The notes below the pieces were generated by a model. That model saw only the letters and a program-made list of their open reading frames with translations. It was not told the origin of the DNA and made no database searches. From Pedococcus sp031456495 (GTDB taxonomy: Bacteria > Actinomycetota > Actinomycetes > Actinomycetales > Dermatophilaceae): 64,000 bases of DNA. Where the stretch lies: contig NZ_JAVDUW010000001.1 of NCBI RefSeq assembly GCF_031456495.1, forward strand, positions 1,974,371 through 2,038,370. The letters are read 5' to 3'. Position numbers and translations under genes: made by a program. Shown here in pieces: positions 44,417 to 53,426 of this stretch. The stretch's first letter is position 1, and every line of letters starts with the position of its first letter.

Positions 44417-45760
44417 CTAGCCGCGGGAGGTCGGCTCCACATCCGGCGCGGCCTGGTAGCAGTCCGGTATGCCGTCGCCGTCCTCGTCGCGCGTCTCCAG
44501 CTCGGCGAGCCGGCGGTACAACCGGTTGCGTGCTCGCAGGACGACCGTCGCGAGGCACGCGGAGACCAGCGACCCGACGAGCACGGCGAGCTTGACGTGC
44601 TCGTCGCGCGGGCTGCCGGCCCCGAACGCGAGCTCGCCCACGAGCAGCGAGACGGTGAAACCGATCCCGGCGAGCAGTGCCAGGCCGACGACGTCCCACC
44701 ACGCGAGGTCCTCGTCCAGCTCGGCGCGGGTGAACCGGGCGAACGCCCACGTCCCGCCGAGCACTCCCACCAGCTTGCCGACGACGAGCGCGAGCACCAC
44801 GCCGATGGCGGCGGCGTCGGTGGCCGTGGCGCCGAGCCCGCCGCCGACGACGCGGACCCCGGCGGCGAAGAACGCGAACACCGGCACCGCCACCCCGGCG
44901 GACAGCGGCCGCAGCCGGTGCTCGAACCGCTCGGCGACGTCGAGGTCGCGCGGCAGCGTGCTCAGCCGCTCGGGCACCCGGGCCCGGGGCCGCACCGGCA
45001 CGACGAGGCCGAGGAGCACGCCGGCCACGGTGGCGTGGATGCCGGACGCGTGGACCAGCGCCCACGTCGCCGCGGCCAGCGGGACCAGCAACCACCACCG
45101 GGCGACCCGCCGCTGCACCAGCCACGCGAACGCGGCCAGCGGGACGAGCGCCAGGCCGAGCGCGGGCAGGTCGAGGGAGTCGGTGTAGAAGATCGCGATG
45201 ATCGTGATGGCCACGAGGTCGTCGACGACGGCCAGGGTGAGCAGGAACGAGCGCAGCGCCGACGGCAGGTGCGTCCCGATCACCGCCAGTACCGCGAGGG
45301 CGAACGCGATGTCGGTCGCGGTCGGCACGGCCCACCCGCGCAGGGCGTCGCCCCCCGCGCCCAGGACGGTGACGCTCCCGGCATACACGAGGGCGGGCAG
45401 GGCAACCCCGCACAGGGCGGCGGCGACGGGCAGGGCGGCGCGCGCCGGGTCGCGCAGCTCGCCGACGAGGAACTCGCGCTTGAGCTCGAGCCCGGCGACG
45501 AAGAAGAAGAGCGCGAGCAGCCCGTCGGCGGCCCACTGGCCGACCGTGAGGTCGAGGTGCAGCGCGTGCGGGCCGAACGTCGTGTCCCGCAGCCCGGCGT
45601 ATGCCGTGTGCCACGGCGAGTTGGCCCACACCAGGGCCGCGACGGCGGCGGCGAGCAGCAGCGCGCCGCCGACCGTCTCGGTGCGCAGCGCCTCCGCGAC
45701 GCGTTGGGCCTCGGCCCAGCTGGAGCGGGCGAAGAGGCGGGGCTTGGTGGTCAGGCTCAC
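44417..45760 (-). CDS. nhaA: Na+/H+ antiporter NhaA
   Basis: A 447-aa antiporter with about twelve membrane helices. Landmarks are LFFFVAGLELKREFLVGEL, PTATDIAFALAVLAVIG, and the ion-binding Asp pair in LAVVDDLVAITIIAIFY. GIGFTVSLLVGELAF closes the core. It exports Na+ for protons and supports pH and salt tolerance. After the last helix the C-terminal tail carries DEDGDGIPD, a thrombospondin/dockerin-like calcium-loop pattern that is unusual for NhaA. GTG start at 45760. Confidence 0.93.
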   Translation of the reverse strand: MSLTTKPRLFARSSWAEAQRVAEALRTETVGGALLLAAAVAALVWANSPWHTAYAGLRDTTFGPHALHLDLTVGQWAADGLLALFFFVAGLELKREFLVGELRDPARAALPVAAALCGVALPALVYAGSVTVLGAGGDALRGWAVPTATDIAFALAVLAVIGTHLPSALRSFLLTLAVVDDLVAITIIAIFYTDSLDLPALGLALVPLAAFAWLVQRRVARWWLLVPLAAATWALVHASGIHATVAGVLLGLVVPVRPRARVPERLSTLPRDLDVAERFEHRLRPLSAGVAVPVFAFFAAGVRVVGGGLGATATDAAAIGVVLALVVGKLVGVLGGTWAFARFTRAELDEDLAWWDVVGLALLAGIGFTVSLLVGELAFGAGSPRDEHVKLAVLVGSLVSACLATVVLRARNRLYRRLAELETRDEDGDGIPDCYQAAPDVEPTSRG

Positions 45761-45829
45761 GAGGGGCCTTTCAGGGGAGGCAGCACGAAGGACGTGTCGA
45801 CCAGCCTTCCCGACGCACCGTGGACCAGC

Positions 45830-46378
45830 CTACCGGTCGAGCGGTGCCCGGGCCGCGGCGCGCAGCCCGTCGAACATGCTCGCCAGCGCGGCCTCCTCCC
45901 AGGGACCGGCGCCGACGACACCGTCCAGGGTGAGCGTGTCCTCGAAGGACAGCCCCGGCCCGTCGACGACGACCATTTTCACCCGCTCGAGGGTCTGCCG
46001 CAGGGCGGACTTCGCGTACGACGCGCCGTGCCAGCCGTAGCCGACGCACGCCACGGGCAGGCCCTCCCACTCGGCGTACAGGTAGTCGATCGCGTTCTTC
46101 AGGGCTGCGTTGTAGCCGCGGTTGTACTCGGGCATGACGAGGACGAGCGCGTCGGTCGCGAGCATGGCCGCCGACCAGCGACGGGTGTGGTCGTGGGCGT
46201 AGTTGCCGTCGGCCGGCTGACCCGGCTCGTCGAGGAACGGCAGGTCGAGCTCGCGCAGGTCGTGGACGGTGACGTCGAGGTCGTCGGGCACCCGGTCGAG
46301 CACCCACTCGGCGACGTGGTGGCCGATGCGGGTCGGCCGGGTGCTCGCGATGACGACGGAGAGGCGGGGACGACCCAT
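45830..46378 (-). CDS. NAD(P)H-dependent FMN reductase-like flavoprotein
   Basis: A 182-aa flavodoxin-fold protein: SVVIASTRPTRIGHHVAEWV binds FMN phosphate, MPEYNRGYNAALKNAIDYL is the family signature, and VACVGYGWHGAS follows. Such enzymes reduce FMN or quinones with NADPH. It starts 9 bases after the stop of the thioesterase and probably ends the aromatic catabolic operon, where it could supply reduced flavin or detoxify quinones. Confidence 0.87.
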   Translation of the reverse strand: MGRPRLSVVIASTRPTRIGHHVAEWVLDRVPDDLDVTVHDLRELDLPFLDEPGQPADGNYAHDHTRRWSAAMLATDALVLVMPEYNRGYNAALKNAIDYLYAEWEGLPVACVGYGWHGASYAKSALRQTLERVKMVVVDGPGLSFEDTLTLDGVVGAGPWEEAALASMFDGLRAAARAPLDR

Positions 46379-46387
46379 GCCGGCAGC

Positions 46388-46873
46388 CTAGGTGGGGCGG
46401 TCAGCCGGCGGTCCGCCGGTGGTGAGCCGCTCCACCCACTCGGTCGGCCACGGCGTGCTGCGCGCGGGTCCGGGGCCGCTGCGGTCGAGGTGGACCGTGA
46501 CGTACCGACCCCTGGCGGCGCGCACCCGCCCCGACCCCTCGAACGGCTCGCCCCACACCTCGAACTCGAAGGTCATCGACGAGGACCCGAGCCGGGTGAC
46601 GCGGACCGTCGTCGTGACCTCCTGCCCGAAGTACAGCGGCGCCTCGAAGTCGGCCTCGAACCGGACCCGCGGCGCCACGGGGAAGTAGCCGTGGAGGCCG
46701 CGCTCGCGGACCAGTGCCGCCTCGGCCGACTCGACCAGCCGGGTGACGGTGCTGTTGTGGTAGATCCCGGCCGCGTCGGTGTCGACCCACTCGATCCGGG
46801 AGCGCAGCGTCGCGCTCGCGACGGCCTCGGTGGCGGAGTCGGTCACGACGGTCTCGGTGGCGGAGTCGGTCAC
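46388..46873 (-). CDS. Hotdog-fold acyl-CoA thioesterase (4HBT type)
   Basis: A 161-aa thioesterase. The block IEWVDTDAAGIYHNSTVTRL is the 4-hydroxybenzoyl-CoA thioesterase signature, with catalytic Asp in DTDAAGIYH. In this operon it likely frees the hydroxylated aromatic acid from CoA. GTG 46873 overlaps the hydroxylase stop. The first nine codons are duplicated (TDSATETVV then TDSATEAVA), so GTG 46846 is a second possible start. Confidence 0.85.
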   Translation of the reverse strand: MTDSATETVVTDSATEAVASATLRSRIEWVDTDAAGIYHNSTVTRLVESAEAALVRERGLHGYFPVAPRVRFEADFEAPLYFGQEVTTTVRVTRLGSSSMTFEFEVWGEPFEGSGRVRAARGRYVTVHLDRSGPGPARSTPWPTEWVERLTTGGPPADRPT

Positions 46874-49338
46874 GCCGACACGGTCTCAGGTGCCGCCGGC
46901 ACGAGACCCGCCGGGTGCCTCTCCGCACCCGCGGCGCCGGGGCGCCAGCGCAGGTGGACCTCGCCCTGCTCGCCCTCGCGCAGCAGCGCGAGCCGCGGCG
47001 GCACCCGGTCGGTGCGCGAGGTCGGCGGGCGCCGGCGCCCGGCCTTCCAGGGGTCGGGCCACTCGGCGGCCGGACCGGCATACCCCTGCTCGGCCGCGGC
47101 GTGGAGCGTCCACTGCGGGTCGTAGAGGTGGGTGCGCCCGAGGGCGCAGAGGTCGGCGCGGCCTGCCAGCAGGATCGAGTTGACGTCGTCGTGGGAGGAG
47201 ATGGCGCCCACGGCGATGACGGCGACACCGGCGGGGCCGGCCACCTCGTGGCGGATCCGGTCGGCGAACGGCGTCTGGTACGACCGGCCGAACGCCGGCT
47301 TCTCGTCCTGGGTGACCTGGCCGGAGGAGACGTCGATGGCGGCGGCCCCGTGCTCGATGAAGGCGCGCGCGATCTCGACGGCGTCGTGCTCGGTGTTGCC
47401 GTCGGGCACCCAGTCGGTCGCGGAGATGCGCACGGTGACCGGCACCGGCTCGGGCACGACCGCTCGCACCGCGTCGAACACCTCGAGCGGGAAGCGGAGC
47501 CGGTTCTCCAGCGAGCCGCCGTACTCGTCGGTGCGGACGTTCGAGATCGGCGACAGGAACGAGGAGAGCAGGTAGCCGTGGGCGGCGTGGACCTCGACGA
47601 GGTCGAAGCCGGCGTCGACGCCCCGGCGGGCGGCGTCGCGGAAGTCGGCGACGACCGTGTCCATGTCGGCCCGGGTCATCTCGCGGGGCACGTGCGTGGC
47701 CTCGCCGTAGGGCAGCGGGGACGGGCCCACGACCTCCCAGTTGCCGTCGGGCAGAGGCTCGTCCATGCCCTCCCACATGAGCTTGGTCGAGCCCTTGCGG
47801 CCGGAGTGGCCGAGCTGGAGGCCGATCTTGGCGGTGCTGCGCTCGTGGACGAACCGGGTGATCCGCGCCCACGCGTCCCTCTGCTCGTCGTCCCACAGTC
47901 CGGGGCAGCCGAGGGTGATGCGGCCCTCGGGCGACACGCACGTCATCTCCGACATCACCAGCCCGGCGCCCCCCAAGGCCTTGGAGCCGAGGTGCACGAG
48001 GTGGAACTCGCCCGGCACGCCGTCGACCGCGACGTACATGTCCATGGGGGACAGCACCACGCGGTTCTTCAGCTCCAGGGCGCCGATCCGCACCGGCTGG
48101 AACATCGCCGGCGCCTCCTCGTCCGGTGACGACACGGGGGCGCTGCCGGCCGCCGGGGCCGCGGCCATGTCACGGGCGACCTCGCGGGCGTACGCCGCCT
48201 GGATGCGCGCGGCGAACTCGGCGTCGCGCTCCTTGAGGTTCTCGAAGGTGATGCGGCGCGAGCGGGTGAGCAGGTTGAAGACGAAGGCGTCGTGGTCCTG
48301 GTCGGCGTACATCCCGATGTTCTCGAACCACTCCAGGCTGGCCTGGGCCGCGCGCTGGGTCGACTCCACGACCGGCTTGCGCTCCTCCTGGTATGCCGTG
48401 AGCGCCGCCTCGACGGTCGGGTGCTCGTGCAGGCAGGCGGCCAGGGCGAGGGCGTCCTCCATGGCCAGCTTGGTGCCGGACCCGATGGAGAAGTGGGCGG
48501 TGTGGGCGGCGTCGCCGAGCAGCACGACGTTGCCGTGGTGCCACGACTCGTTGCGGACCGTGGTGAAGCTGATCCACTTGGAGTTGTTGGTCAGGATGCG
48601 GTGGCCGTGCAGGTCGTCGGCGAAGATCTCGGCGACCCGCTGCACGGCGTACTCGTCGGACTCCCCGGGCGGGAAGACCTCGTGCTCGGTGCGGTCGAAC
48701 CCCGCTGCGCGCCAGACGTCCTCGTGCATCTCGACGATGAACGTCGAGCCCTGGTCGGAGTACGGGTACCCGTGGATCTGCATCGTCCCGAACTCGGTGT
48801 TGCGGACGATGAACTGGAACGCCTCGAAGACGAGGTCGGTGCCGAACCAGATGTACTTGTTGTGGCGGCGGTCGAGGCTGGGGCCGAACGCATCGGCATA
48901 CCGCGTGCGCACCTGGGAGTTGAGGCCGTCCGCGGCCACGACGAGGTCGTGCGTCGCGCGCAGCTCCTCGGTGTCGGGCGCCTCGGTGCGGTAGTGGACG
49001 ACGACGCCGAGCTCGGCCGCCCGCTCCTGCAGCAGCCGCAGCAGCTCCTTGCGGCTCATCGCCGCGAAGCCCTGCCCGCCGATCGTCGAGGACCGCCCGT
49101 CGACGGTGACGTCGATGTCGGTCCAGCGCGCGAACTGCCGCTCCATGGCGGCGTGGATCGTGGTGTCGGCGTTCTCGATCCCGCCGAGCGTCTCGTCGGA
49201 GAACACGACGCCGAAGCCGAACGTGTCGTCGGGGGCGTTGCGCTCCCAGACGGTGACCTCGTGCGCCGGGTCGAGCTGCTTCATCAGGGCGGCGAGGTAG
49301 AGCCCACCGGGCCCCCCGCCGACGACCGCGATCCTCAT
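46870..49338 (-). CDS. Bifunctional salicylyl-CoA/anthraniloyl-CoA 5-hydroxylase-oxidoreductase
   Basis: An 822-aa fusion. Residues 1-390 are a group A FAD monooxygenase: GGGPGGLYLA at the N-terminus, a DG motif (VVAADGLNSQ) and GDAAHTAHFSIGSG. Residues 415-790 are an old-yellow-enzyme-like FMN domain (MFQPVRIGALELKNRVVLSPM, HAAHGYLLSSFLSPISN with the His pair, EYGGSLENRLRFPLEV). The same architecture is known from SdgC of Streptomyces (salicylyl-CoA 5-hydroxylase) and 2-aminobenzoyl-CoA monooxygenase/reductase. It hydroxylates an aryl-CoA at C5 and may partly reduce the ring. Coupled by ATGA to the upstream ligase gene. Confidence 0.88.
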   Translation of the reverse strand: MRIAVVGGGPGGLYLAALMKQLDPAHEVTVWERNAPDDTFGFGVVFSDETLGGIENADTTIHAAMERQFARWTDIDVTVDGRSSTIGGQGFAAMSRKELLRLLQERAAELGVVVHYRTEAPDTEELRATHDLVVAADGLNSQVRTRYADAFGPSLDRRHNKYIWFGTDLVFEAFQFIVRNTEFGTMQIHGYPYSDQGSTFIVEMHEDVWRAAGFDRTEHEVFPPGESDEYAVQRVAEIFADDLHGHRILTNNSKWISFTTVRNESWHHGNVVLLGDAAHTAHFSIGSGTKLAMEDALALAACLHEHPTVEAALTAYQEERKPVVESTQRAAQASLEWFENIGMYADQDHDAFVFNLLTRSRRITFENLKERDAEFAARIQAAYAREVARDMAAAPAAGSAPVSSPDEEAPAMFQPVRIGALELKNRVVLSPMDMYVAVDGVPGEFHLVHLGSKALGGAGLVMSEMTCVSPEGRITLGCPGLWDDEQRDAWARITRFVHERSTAKIGLQLGHSGRKGSTKLMWEGMDEPLPDGNWEVVGPSPLPYGEATHVPREMTRADMDTVVADFRDAARRGVDAGFDLVEVHAAHGYLLSSFLSPISNVRTDEYGGSLENRLRFPLEVFDAVRAVVPEPVPVTVRISATDWVPDGNTEHDAVEIARAFIEHGAAAIDVSSGQVTQDEKPAFGRSYQTPFADRIRHEVAGPAGVAVIAVGAISSHDDVNSILLAGRADLCALGRTHLYDPQWTLHAAAEQGYAGPAAEWPDPWKAGRRRPPTSRTDRVPPRLALLREGEQGEVHLRWRPGAAGAERHPAGLVPAAPETVSA

Positions 49339-51032
49339 GACGACTCCTCGGGTGCGTTGCCGGCCGCGTCGGCCTGGGCGTGCTGGGCCTGCTCGCGCAG
49401 CTTGAAGTGCTGGAGCTTGCCGCTGGTGTTGCGGGGCAGCCGGTCCACGAAGCGGACCCGGCGCGGGTACTTGTAGGGGGCGAGGGTGGCCTTGACGTGG
49501 TCCTGGATCTCGCGGACCTTCGCGTCGTCGCCGGCCACTCCCTCGCGCAGGACGACGAAGGCGCTCACGATCGAGCCGCGCTCGGCATCGGGCTCGCCCA
49601 CGACCCCGACCTCGACGACATCGGGGTGCGCGTCGATCGCCGCCTCGACCTCGGGCGCGCCGATGTTGTAGCCGGAGGACACGATCATGCTGTCGGTGCG
49701 GGCGCGGTAGAAGAAGTAGCCGTCGTCGTCCTGCACGAAGGTGTCGCCCGTGACGTTCCAGCCGTCGACGACGTAGCCGAGCTGGCGCTCGTCGTCGAGG
49801 TAGCGGCAGCCGACGGGGCCGATGACCGCGAGCCTGCCCTCGGTGCCGGGCGGGACGGGCCGGTCGTCGGGGCCGAGGATCGTGGCGCGGTACCCGGGCA
49901 CGGGCTTCCCGGTGCTGCCCGCCCGGATGTCGTCGCCGGCGGCGGAGATGAAGATGTGCAGCATCTCGGTGGCGCCGATTCCGTCGATGACCTTGAGCCC
50001 CAGCTCGTCGCGGATCGCCTCCCAGACGTCCTGGGCGATGTGCTCACCCGCGCTGACCGCCTTGCGCAGGCCGCGCAGCCGCCCGAGGCTGCCGCTCTTG
50101 ATGACCTGCTTGTATGCCGTGGGGGCCGTCGCGAGGACCGTCACCCCGTGCTCCTCCACGATCTCGGCGAGCTGGACCGGCGTGGCGGACTCGGTGAGCA
50201 GTGCGCAGGCGCCGGCCCGCAGCGGGAAGACGACGAGCATGCCGAGCCCGAAGGTGAAGGCGAACGGCGCGGTGCAGGCGACCACGTCGTCGGGCTCGAG
50301 GCGCAGGAGGTGCCGGCCGAAGGTGTTGTCGATCGACAGGACGTCGCGGTGGAAGTGGGTCGTGATCTTGGGGACGCCGGTGCTGCCCGAGGTGGGGCCG
50401 AAGAGGGCGACGTCGTCGGCTGCGGTGTCGGCGGCCTTGAAGTCGCCGGACTTGGCGGCGGCCCGCTGGGTGAGGTCGTCGTCGGAGTCGCCGTCGAAGG
50501 GCACGACGAGCAGGCCCGGCGCCACGGAGTCGCGGACGGCATGGACGTCCTCGACGAAGCGGTGGTCGACGAGGGCGACGGACGGCTGCGTCTTCTCGAC
50601 GATCGGGCCGAGCTCGCGGGCGCGCAGCGCGGCCATCGTCGTGACGACGACGCCTCCGGCACGCAGGACTCCGAGCCAGGCGGCGACGGTCCACGGGGTG
50701 TTGGGCGAGCGCAGCAGGACGCGGTTGCCGGGCACGAGCCCGAGGTCCTCGGTGAGGACGGCGGCGACCTGGTTGGTGCGGGTCAGCAGCTCGCCGTAGG
50801 TCCAGACCGTGCCGTCGGGGGTCCGCAGCGCCGGGCGGTCGGGGCCGTGGGTGCGGATGGTCTCGTCGAGCAGCCCGACCGTGGCGTTGAGCCGGTCGGG
50901 GTACTGCAGCTCCGGCGTGGTGAACTCCAGCACCGGCCACTGCTCGGCCGGCGGCAGGTGGTCGCGGGCGAAGGTGTCGGTGTGACCGCTCGGCGACAGG
51001 CCGGGTCGGGGACGGGTGGGGGTGGACGACAT
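49335..51032 (-). CDS. Aryl acid-CoA ligase (AMP-forming, benzoate/2-aminobenzoate-CoA ligase-like)
   Basis: A 565-aa adenylate-forming ligase. P-loop FGPTSGSTGVPK (A3), DGIGATEMLHIFIS (A5, the layout seen in benzoate and aminobenzoate ligases) and a C-terminal NTSGKLQHFKL with the catalytic Lys. It should activate an aromatic acid to its CoA thioester, feeding the hydroxylase that follows. Its ATG overlaps the thioesterase stop by one base (TGATG). Salicylate, anthranilate or a relative are the likely substrates, from operon context only. Confidence 0.87.
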   Translation of the reverse strand: MSSTPTRPRPGLSPSGHTDTFARDHLPPAEQWPVLEFTTPELQYPDRLNATVGLLDETIRTHGPDRPALRTPDGTVWTYGELLTRTNQVAAVLTEDLGLVPGNRVLLRSPNTPWTVAAWLGVLRAGGVVVTTMAALRARELGPIVEKTQPSVALVDHRFVEDVHAVRDSVAPGLLVVPFDGDSDDDLTQRAAAKSGDFKAADTAADDVALFGPTSGSTGVPKITTHFHRDVLSIDNTFGRHLLRLEPDDVVACTAPFAFTFGLGMLVVFPLRAGACALLTESATPVQLAEIVEEHGVTVLATAPTAYKQVIKSGSLGRLRGLRKAVSAGEHIAQDVWEAIRDELGLKVIDGIGATEMLHIFISAAGDDIRAGSTGKPVPGYRATILGPDDRPVPPGTEGRLAVIGPVGCRYLDDERQLGYVVDGWNVTGDTFVQDDDGYFFYRARTDSMIVSSGYNIGAPEVEAAIDAHPDVVEVGVVGEPDAERGSIVSAFVVLREGVAGDDAKVREIQDHVKATLAPYKYPRRVRFVDRLPRNTSGKLQHFKLREQAQHAQADAAGNAPEESS

Positions 51033-51958
51033 CACGAGCCTCCGGAGCTGGTGCGGATCATGCCTTCCTGGACGACGGTCGCGAGGTGCTCGCCGTCGGG
51101 GGTGAAGAACCGGCCGAGGCCGACGCCACGGCCGGCGTCGGCGGCGACCGCCTCCTGCGCGTACAGCAGCCAGCCGTCGAGGACCCCGGGTCCCGGCACG
51201 CGGTGGAACCACATCGCGTGGTCGAGGCTGGCGGTGACGAGCCCCGGCTGGGCCCACGGCACCCCGAGCACCCGCAGCACGGGCTCGAGGATCGTGTAGT
51301 CGCAGACGTAGGCCAGGGCCGCGAGGTCGCGCATGGCGTCGGTGAGCCCGTCGACGGGACGCAGGGCGTCGAACGGCTTGACCCACACGGCCTGCTGCGG
51401 TGCGCGGCCACCGTCGACCTCGACGTACACCGGGCCGGGGACGTGCCGCATGTCGAAGCTGCGCCCGCCCGACCAGTACTCCCTGGACTCCGCGGTCATC
51501 GTCGTGCCGTCGCCCGGTGCGACGTCCGCGAGGTGTGCCGCGGAGCTGGCCAGCGAGTCCGGTGCCGGCACCTCGGCCGGCGCCGGCGCGGCATACCGGC
51601 CACCGTCCTCGCCGGCGGCGAAGCTGGCGAGGCAGGCGTAGGCGGCCTTGCCGTTCTGGAACGCCCGCACCTGCCGCGTGGCGTAGCCGCGGCCGTCGCG
51701 CAGGACCTCGACCTCGTAGGTCACCGGCGCACCGATGTCGACGGGCCGCATGAAGTAGCTGTGCATCGAGTGCATGGCCTTGCCGTCGGTGACGCTGAGC
51801 ATCGCGGCGGCGGCCGCCTGCGCGACCATGTCGCCGCCGTAGGCCTTCGGCCACGGGCACGGCTGGGTGGTCGCGGTGAAGGCGAGGTCGAAGTGCTGCG
51901 GCGCGGCCGGGGTCAGGACGAGGGCGCGGGCGAGCACCTCGGACGTCGGTCCGGTCAC
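51032..51958 (-). CDS. Acyl-CoA thioesterase II (TesB-like)
   Basis: A 308-aa double-hotdog thioesterase. The N-terminal hotdog has AYGGDMVAQAAAAAM and MHSMHSYFMRPVDIG. The C-terminal hotdog has LAALAYVCDYTILEPVLR and SLDHAMWFHR (with the catalytic Asp-His region). TesB hydrolyses a range of acyl-CoAs. Within the aromatic operon it may recycle CoA or act on ring-cleavage products. GTG at 51958 overlaps the cupin stop. Confidence 0.87.
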   Translation of the reverse strand: MTGPTSEVLARALVLTPAAPQHFDLAFTATTQPCPWPKAYGGDMVAQAAAAAMLSVTDGKAMHSMHSYFMRPVDIGAPVTYEVEVLRDGRGYATRQVRAFQNGKAAYACLASFAAGEDGGRYAAPAPAEVPAPDSLASSAAHLADVAPGDGTTMTAESREYWSGGRSFDMRHVPGPVYVEVDGGRAPQQAVWVKPFDALRPVDGLTDAMRDLAALAYVCDYTILEPVLRVLGVPWAQPGLVTASLDHAMWFHRVPGPGVLDGWLLYAQEAVAADAGRGVGLGRFFTPDGEHLATVVQEGMIRTSSGGS

Positions 51959-52440
51959 GGGCGGTCCACCCAGTTGCGCAGGACGGCGTCGTCGACCTGC
52001 GGGAGGTTGACGACGATGTTCTCGGGCGTCCGGGTGGTCATCCAGGTGAGCGGGTTGTTGCGGTCGAGGTTGCACTCGACGTGCGGCATGAACGGGGGCA
52101 CGAAGACCCAGTCGCCCTCCTCCATGTCGAGGTAGTCCTCGAACCGCTCGCCGAAGTAGATGCGCGCCCGGCCCGACAGCACGTAGCCGCCGGTCTCCGC
52201 CTCGCCGTGGTGGTGGGGGACCGAGCGGTACCCGGCCTCGTTGCTCACCTTGCCGAACCAGAGCCGCTTGGCCGGCGTGTGCTGGATGCTGACGCCGGAG
52301 ATGCGGCTCGCGCCGCCGGACTGGCCGGTGTCGCCCAGCTCCGAGCCGGCCCGGGTGACGACCGGGACGACGAGACCGTTCTCGTTCGCCCAGGGGGTCG
52401 GGTCGCCCTCGAGCTGGTACTTGCTGAAGTCGGGTTCCAC
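51955..52440 (-). CDS. Cupin protein, possible ring-cleavage dioxygenase
   Basis: A 161-aa single cupin. Motif 1 is PHHHGEAETGGYVLSGRARI (two His and a Glu plus Gly), motif 2 GDWVFVPPFMPHVECN. Its place between a FAH-family hydrolase and the aryl-CoA genes suggests an iron-dependent ring-cleaving role comparable to gentisate or 5-hydroxyanthranilate dioxygenases, but those are usually larger, so this is inference. GTG at 52440 follows GAAGGAGCACCC. Confidence 0.75.
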   Translation of the reverse strand: MEPDFSKYQLEGDPTPWANENGLVVPVVTRAGSELGDTGQSGGASRISGVSIQHTPAKRLWFGKVSNEAGYRSVPHHHGEAETGGYVLSGRARIYFGERFEDYLDMEEGDWVFVPPFMPHVECNLDRNNPLTWMTTRTPENIVVNLPQVDDAVLRNWVDRP

Positions 52441-52481
52441 GGGTGCTCCTTCGGAAGGGGGTGTGCGGGTCCGGGCGGTCG

Positions 52482-53294
52482 TCAGGTGAGGCGGATCGTG
52501 TTGCGCAGCAAGCCGATTCCCGCGATCTCGGTCTCGAGGACCTGGCCGTCGGCGAGGAAGCGCTGCGGGTCGCGCGCGGTGCCGACCCCGCCGGGCGTCC
52601 CGGTGAGCACGAGGTCGCCGGGGCGCAGGACGGTGAAGGTCGAGATGTACGAGAGGAGGTCGGCGGCATCGAAGACGAGGGTCTTCGTGCTGTCGTGCTG
52701 GACCTCCTCGCCGTCGACGCGGCAGGTGATCGTCAGCCCGGCCGAGGGGTCGGCCTCGTCCGGTGTCACGACGACCGGCCCGACCGGGGTCGAGCGGTCC
52801 CACGCCTTGCCCTGGAACCACTGCAGCGTGCGGTACTGCCAGTCGCGCACGGAGACGTCGTTGGCCACGGTGTACCCGGCGATCGCGGCTGCCGCGGTCG
52901 CACGGTCGGCGCCCCGGATCGTGTCGCCGACGACGACGGCGAGCTCGGCCTCCCAGTCGACGTCGACGTCGGCGGGCAGGCAGATGTCGTCGGTGGGGCC
53001 GACGAGGCTGTCGGCGTACTTGGCGAACAGCGTGGGGTGGGTGGGCAGGTCGCGGCCGGTCTCGCGGATGTGGTCGCCGTAGTTGAGGCCGCAGCAGACG
53101 ACCTTGCCCGGGCGGGGGAGCGGGGTGAGGACCTCGGCGTCGTCGAGCGCGTCGCCGAGCGGGGCGCCGTCGTCGAGCCGACCACCGCCCGCGAGGTAGG
53201 CGGAGAGGTCGGGCGCGGGGAGCGCCCGCCAGCCGTCCGACGTCCGCGCCGCGGCCGTGGTGGTGCCGCGCATGGCGACGGTGCCGAACTGCAT
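52482..53294 (-). CDS. Fumarylacetoacetate hydrolase (FAH) family protein
   Basis: A 270-aa FAH-fold enzyme. Metal-binding Glu and Asp are in VDWEAELAVVVG, with VCCGLNYGDHIRE upstream and VSVRDWQYRTLQWFQGKAWD following. VLTGTPGGVG is the family's late signature. Members hydrolyse acylpyruvates (fumarylpyruvate, maleylpyruvate) after ring cleavage. It is the first gene of the leftward operon and probably transcribed from the promoter at 53295-53329. Confidence 0.88.
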   Translation of the reverse strand: MQFGTVAMRGTTTAAARTSDGWRALPAPDLSAYLAGGGRLDDGAPLGDALDDAEVLTPLPRPGKVVCCGLNYGDHIRETGRDLPTHPTLFAKYADSLVGPTDDICLPADVDVDWEAELAVVVGDTIRGADRATAAAAIAGYTVANDVSVRDWQYRTLQWFQGKAWDRSTPVGPVVVTPDEADPSAGLTITCRVDGEEVQHDSTKTLVFDAADLLSYISTFTVLRPGDLVLTGTPGGVGTARDPQRFLADGQVLETEIAGIGLLRNTIRLT

Positions 53295-53329
53295 ATAGCG
53301 AGATTTTCACGACCGTCGTCAAACGTCAA
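53295..53329 (-). promoter_or_regulatory. Predicted promoter of the aromatic operon, possibly leaderless
   Basis: On the minus strand TTGACG (53329-53324), 17 bp and AAATCT (53306-53301) form a plausible sigma-A promoter. The start point would fall at about 53294, the A of the ATG, giving a leaderless mRNA. A second TTGACG lies at 53322-53317. The A/T-rich stretch stands out from its surroundings. Confidence 0.45.
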
Positions 53330-53426
53330 TAGGTCCGCTAGGCTCGGGGTGTGCCGTGGATCCGGCCGGCGCGCGACGACGCGTCCCGGTCGACGGCCGA
53401 CGACCCGCCGACCGCTGGAGGACCCG

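Noticed and set aside
44144..47125. A 993-codon open frame on the plus strand
   Set aside because: It is the antisense shadow of nhaA, the flavin reductase and the thioesterase; the real genes on the minus strand have clear family motifs.
53295..53426. Divergent promoter for the RidA gene with TAGGCT as -10 (53339-53344)
   Set aside because: No acceptable -35 at 16-18 bp; left unassigned.
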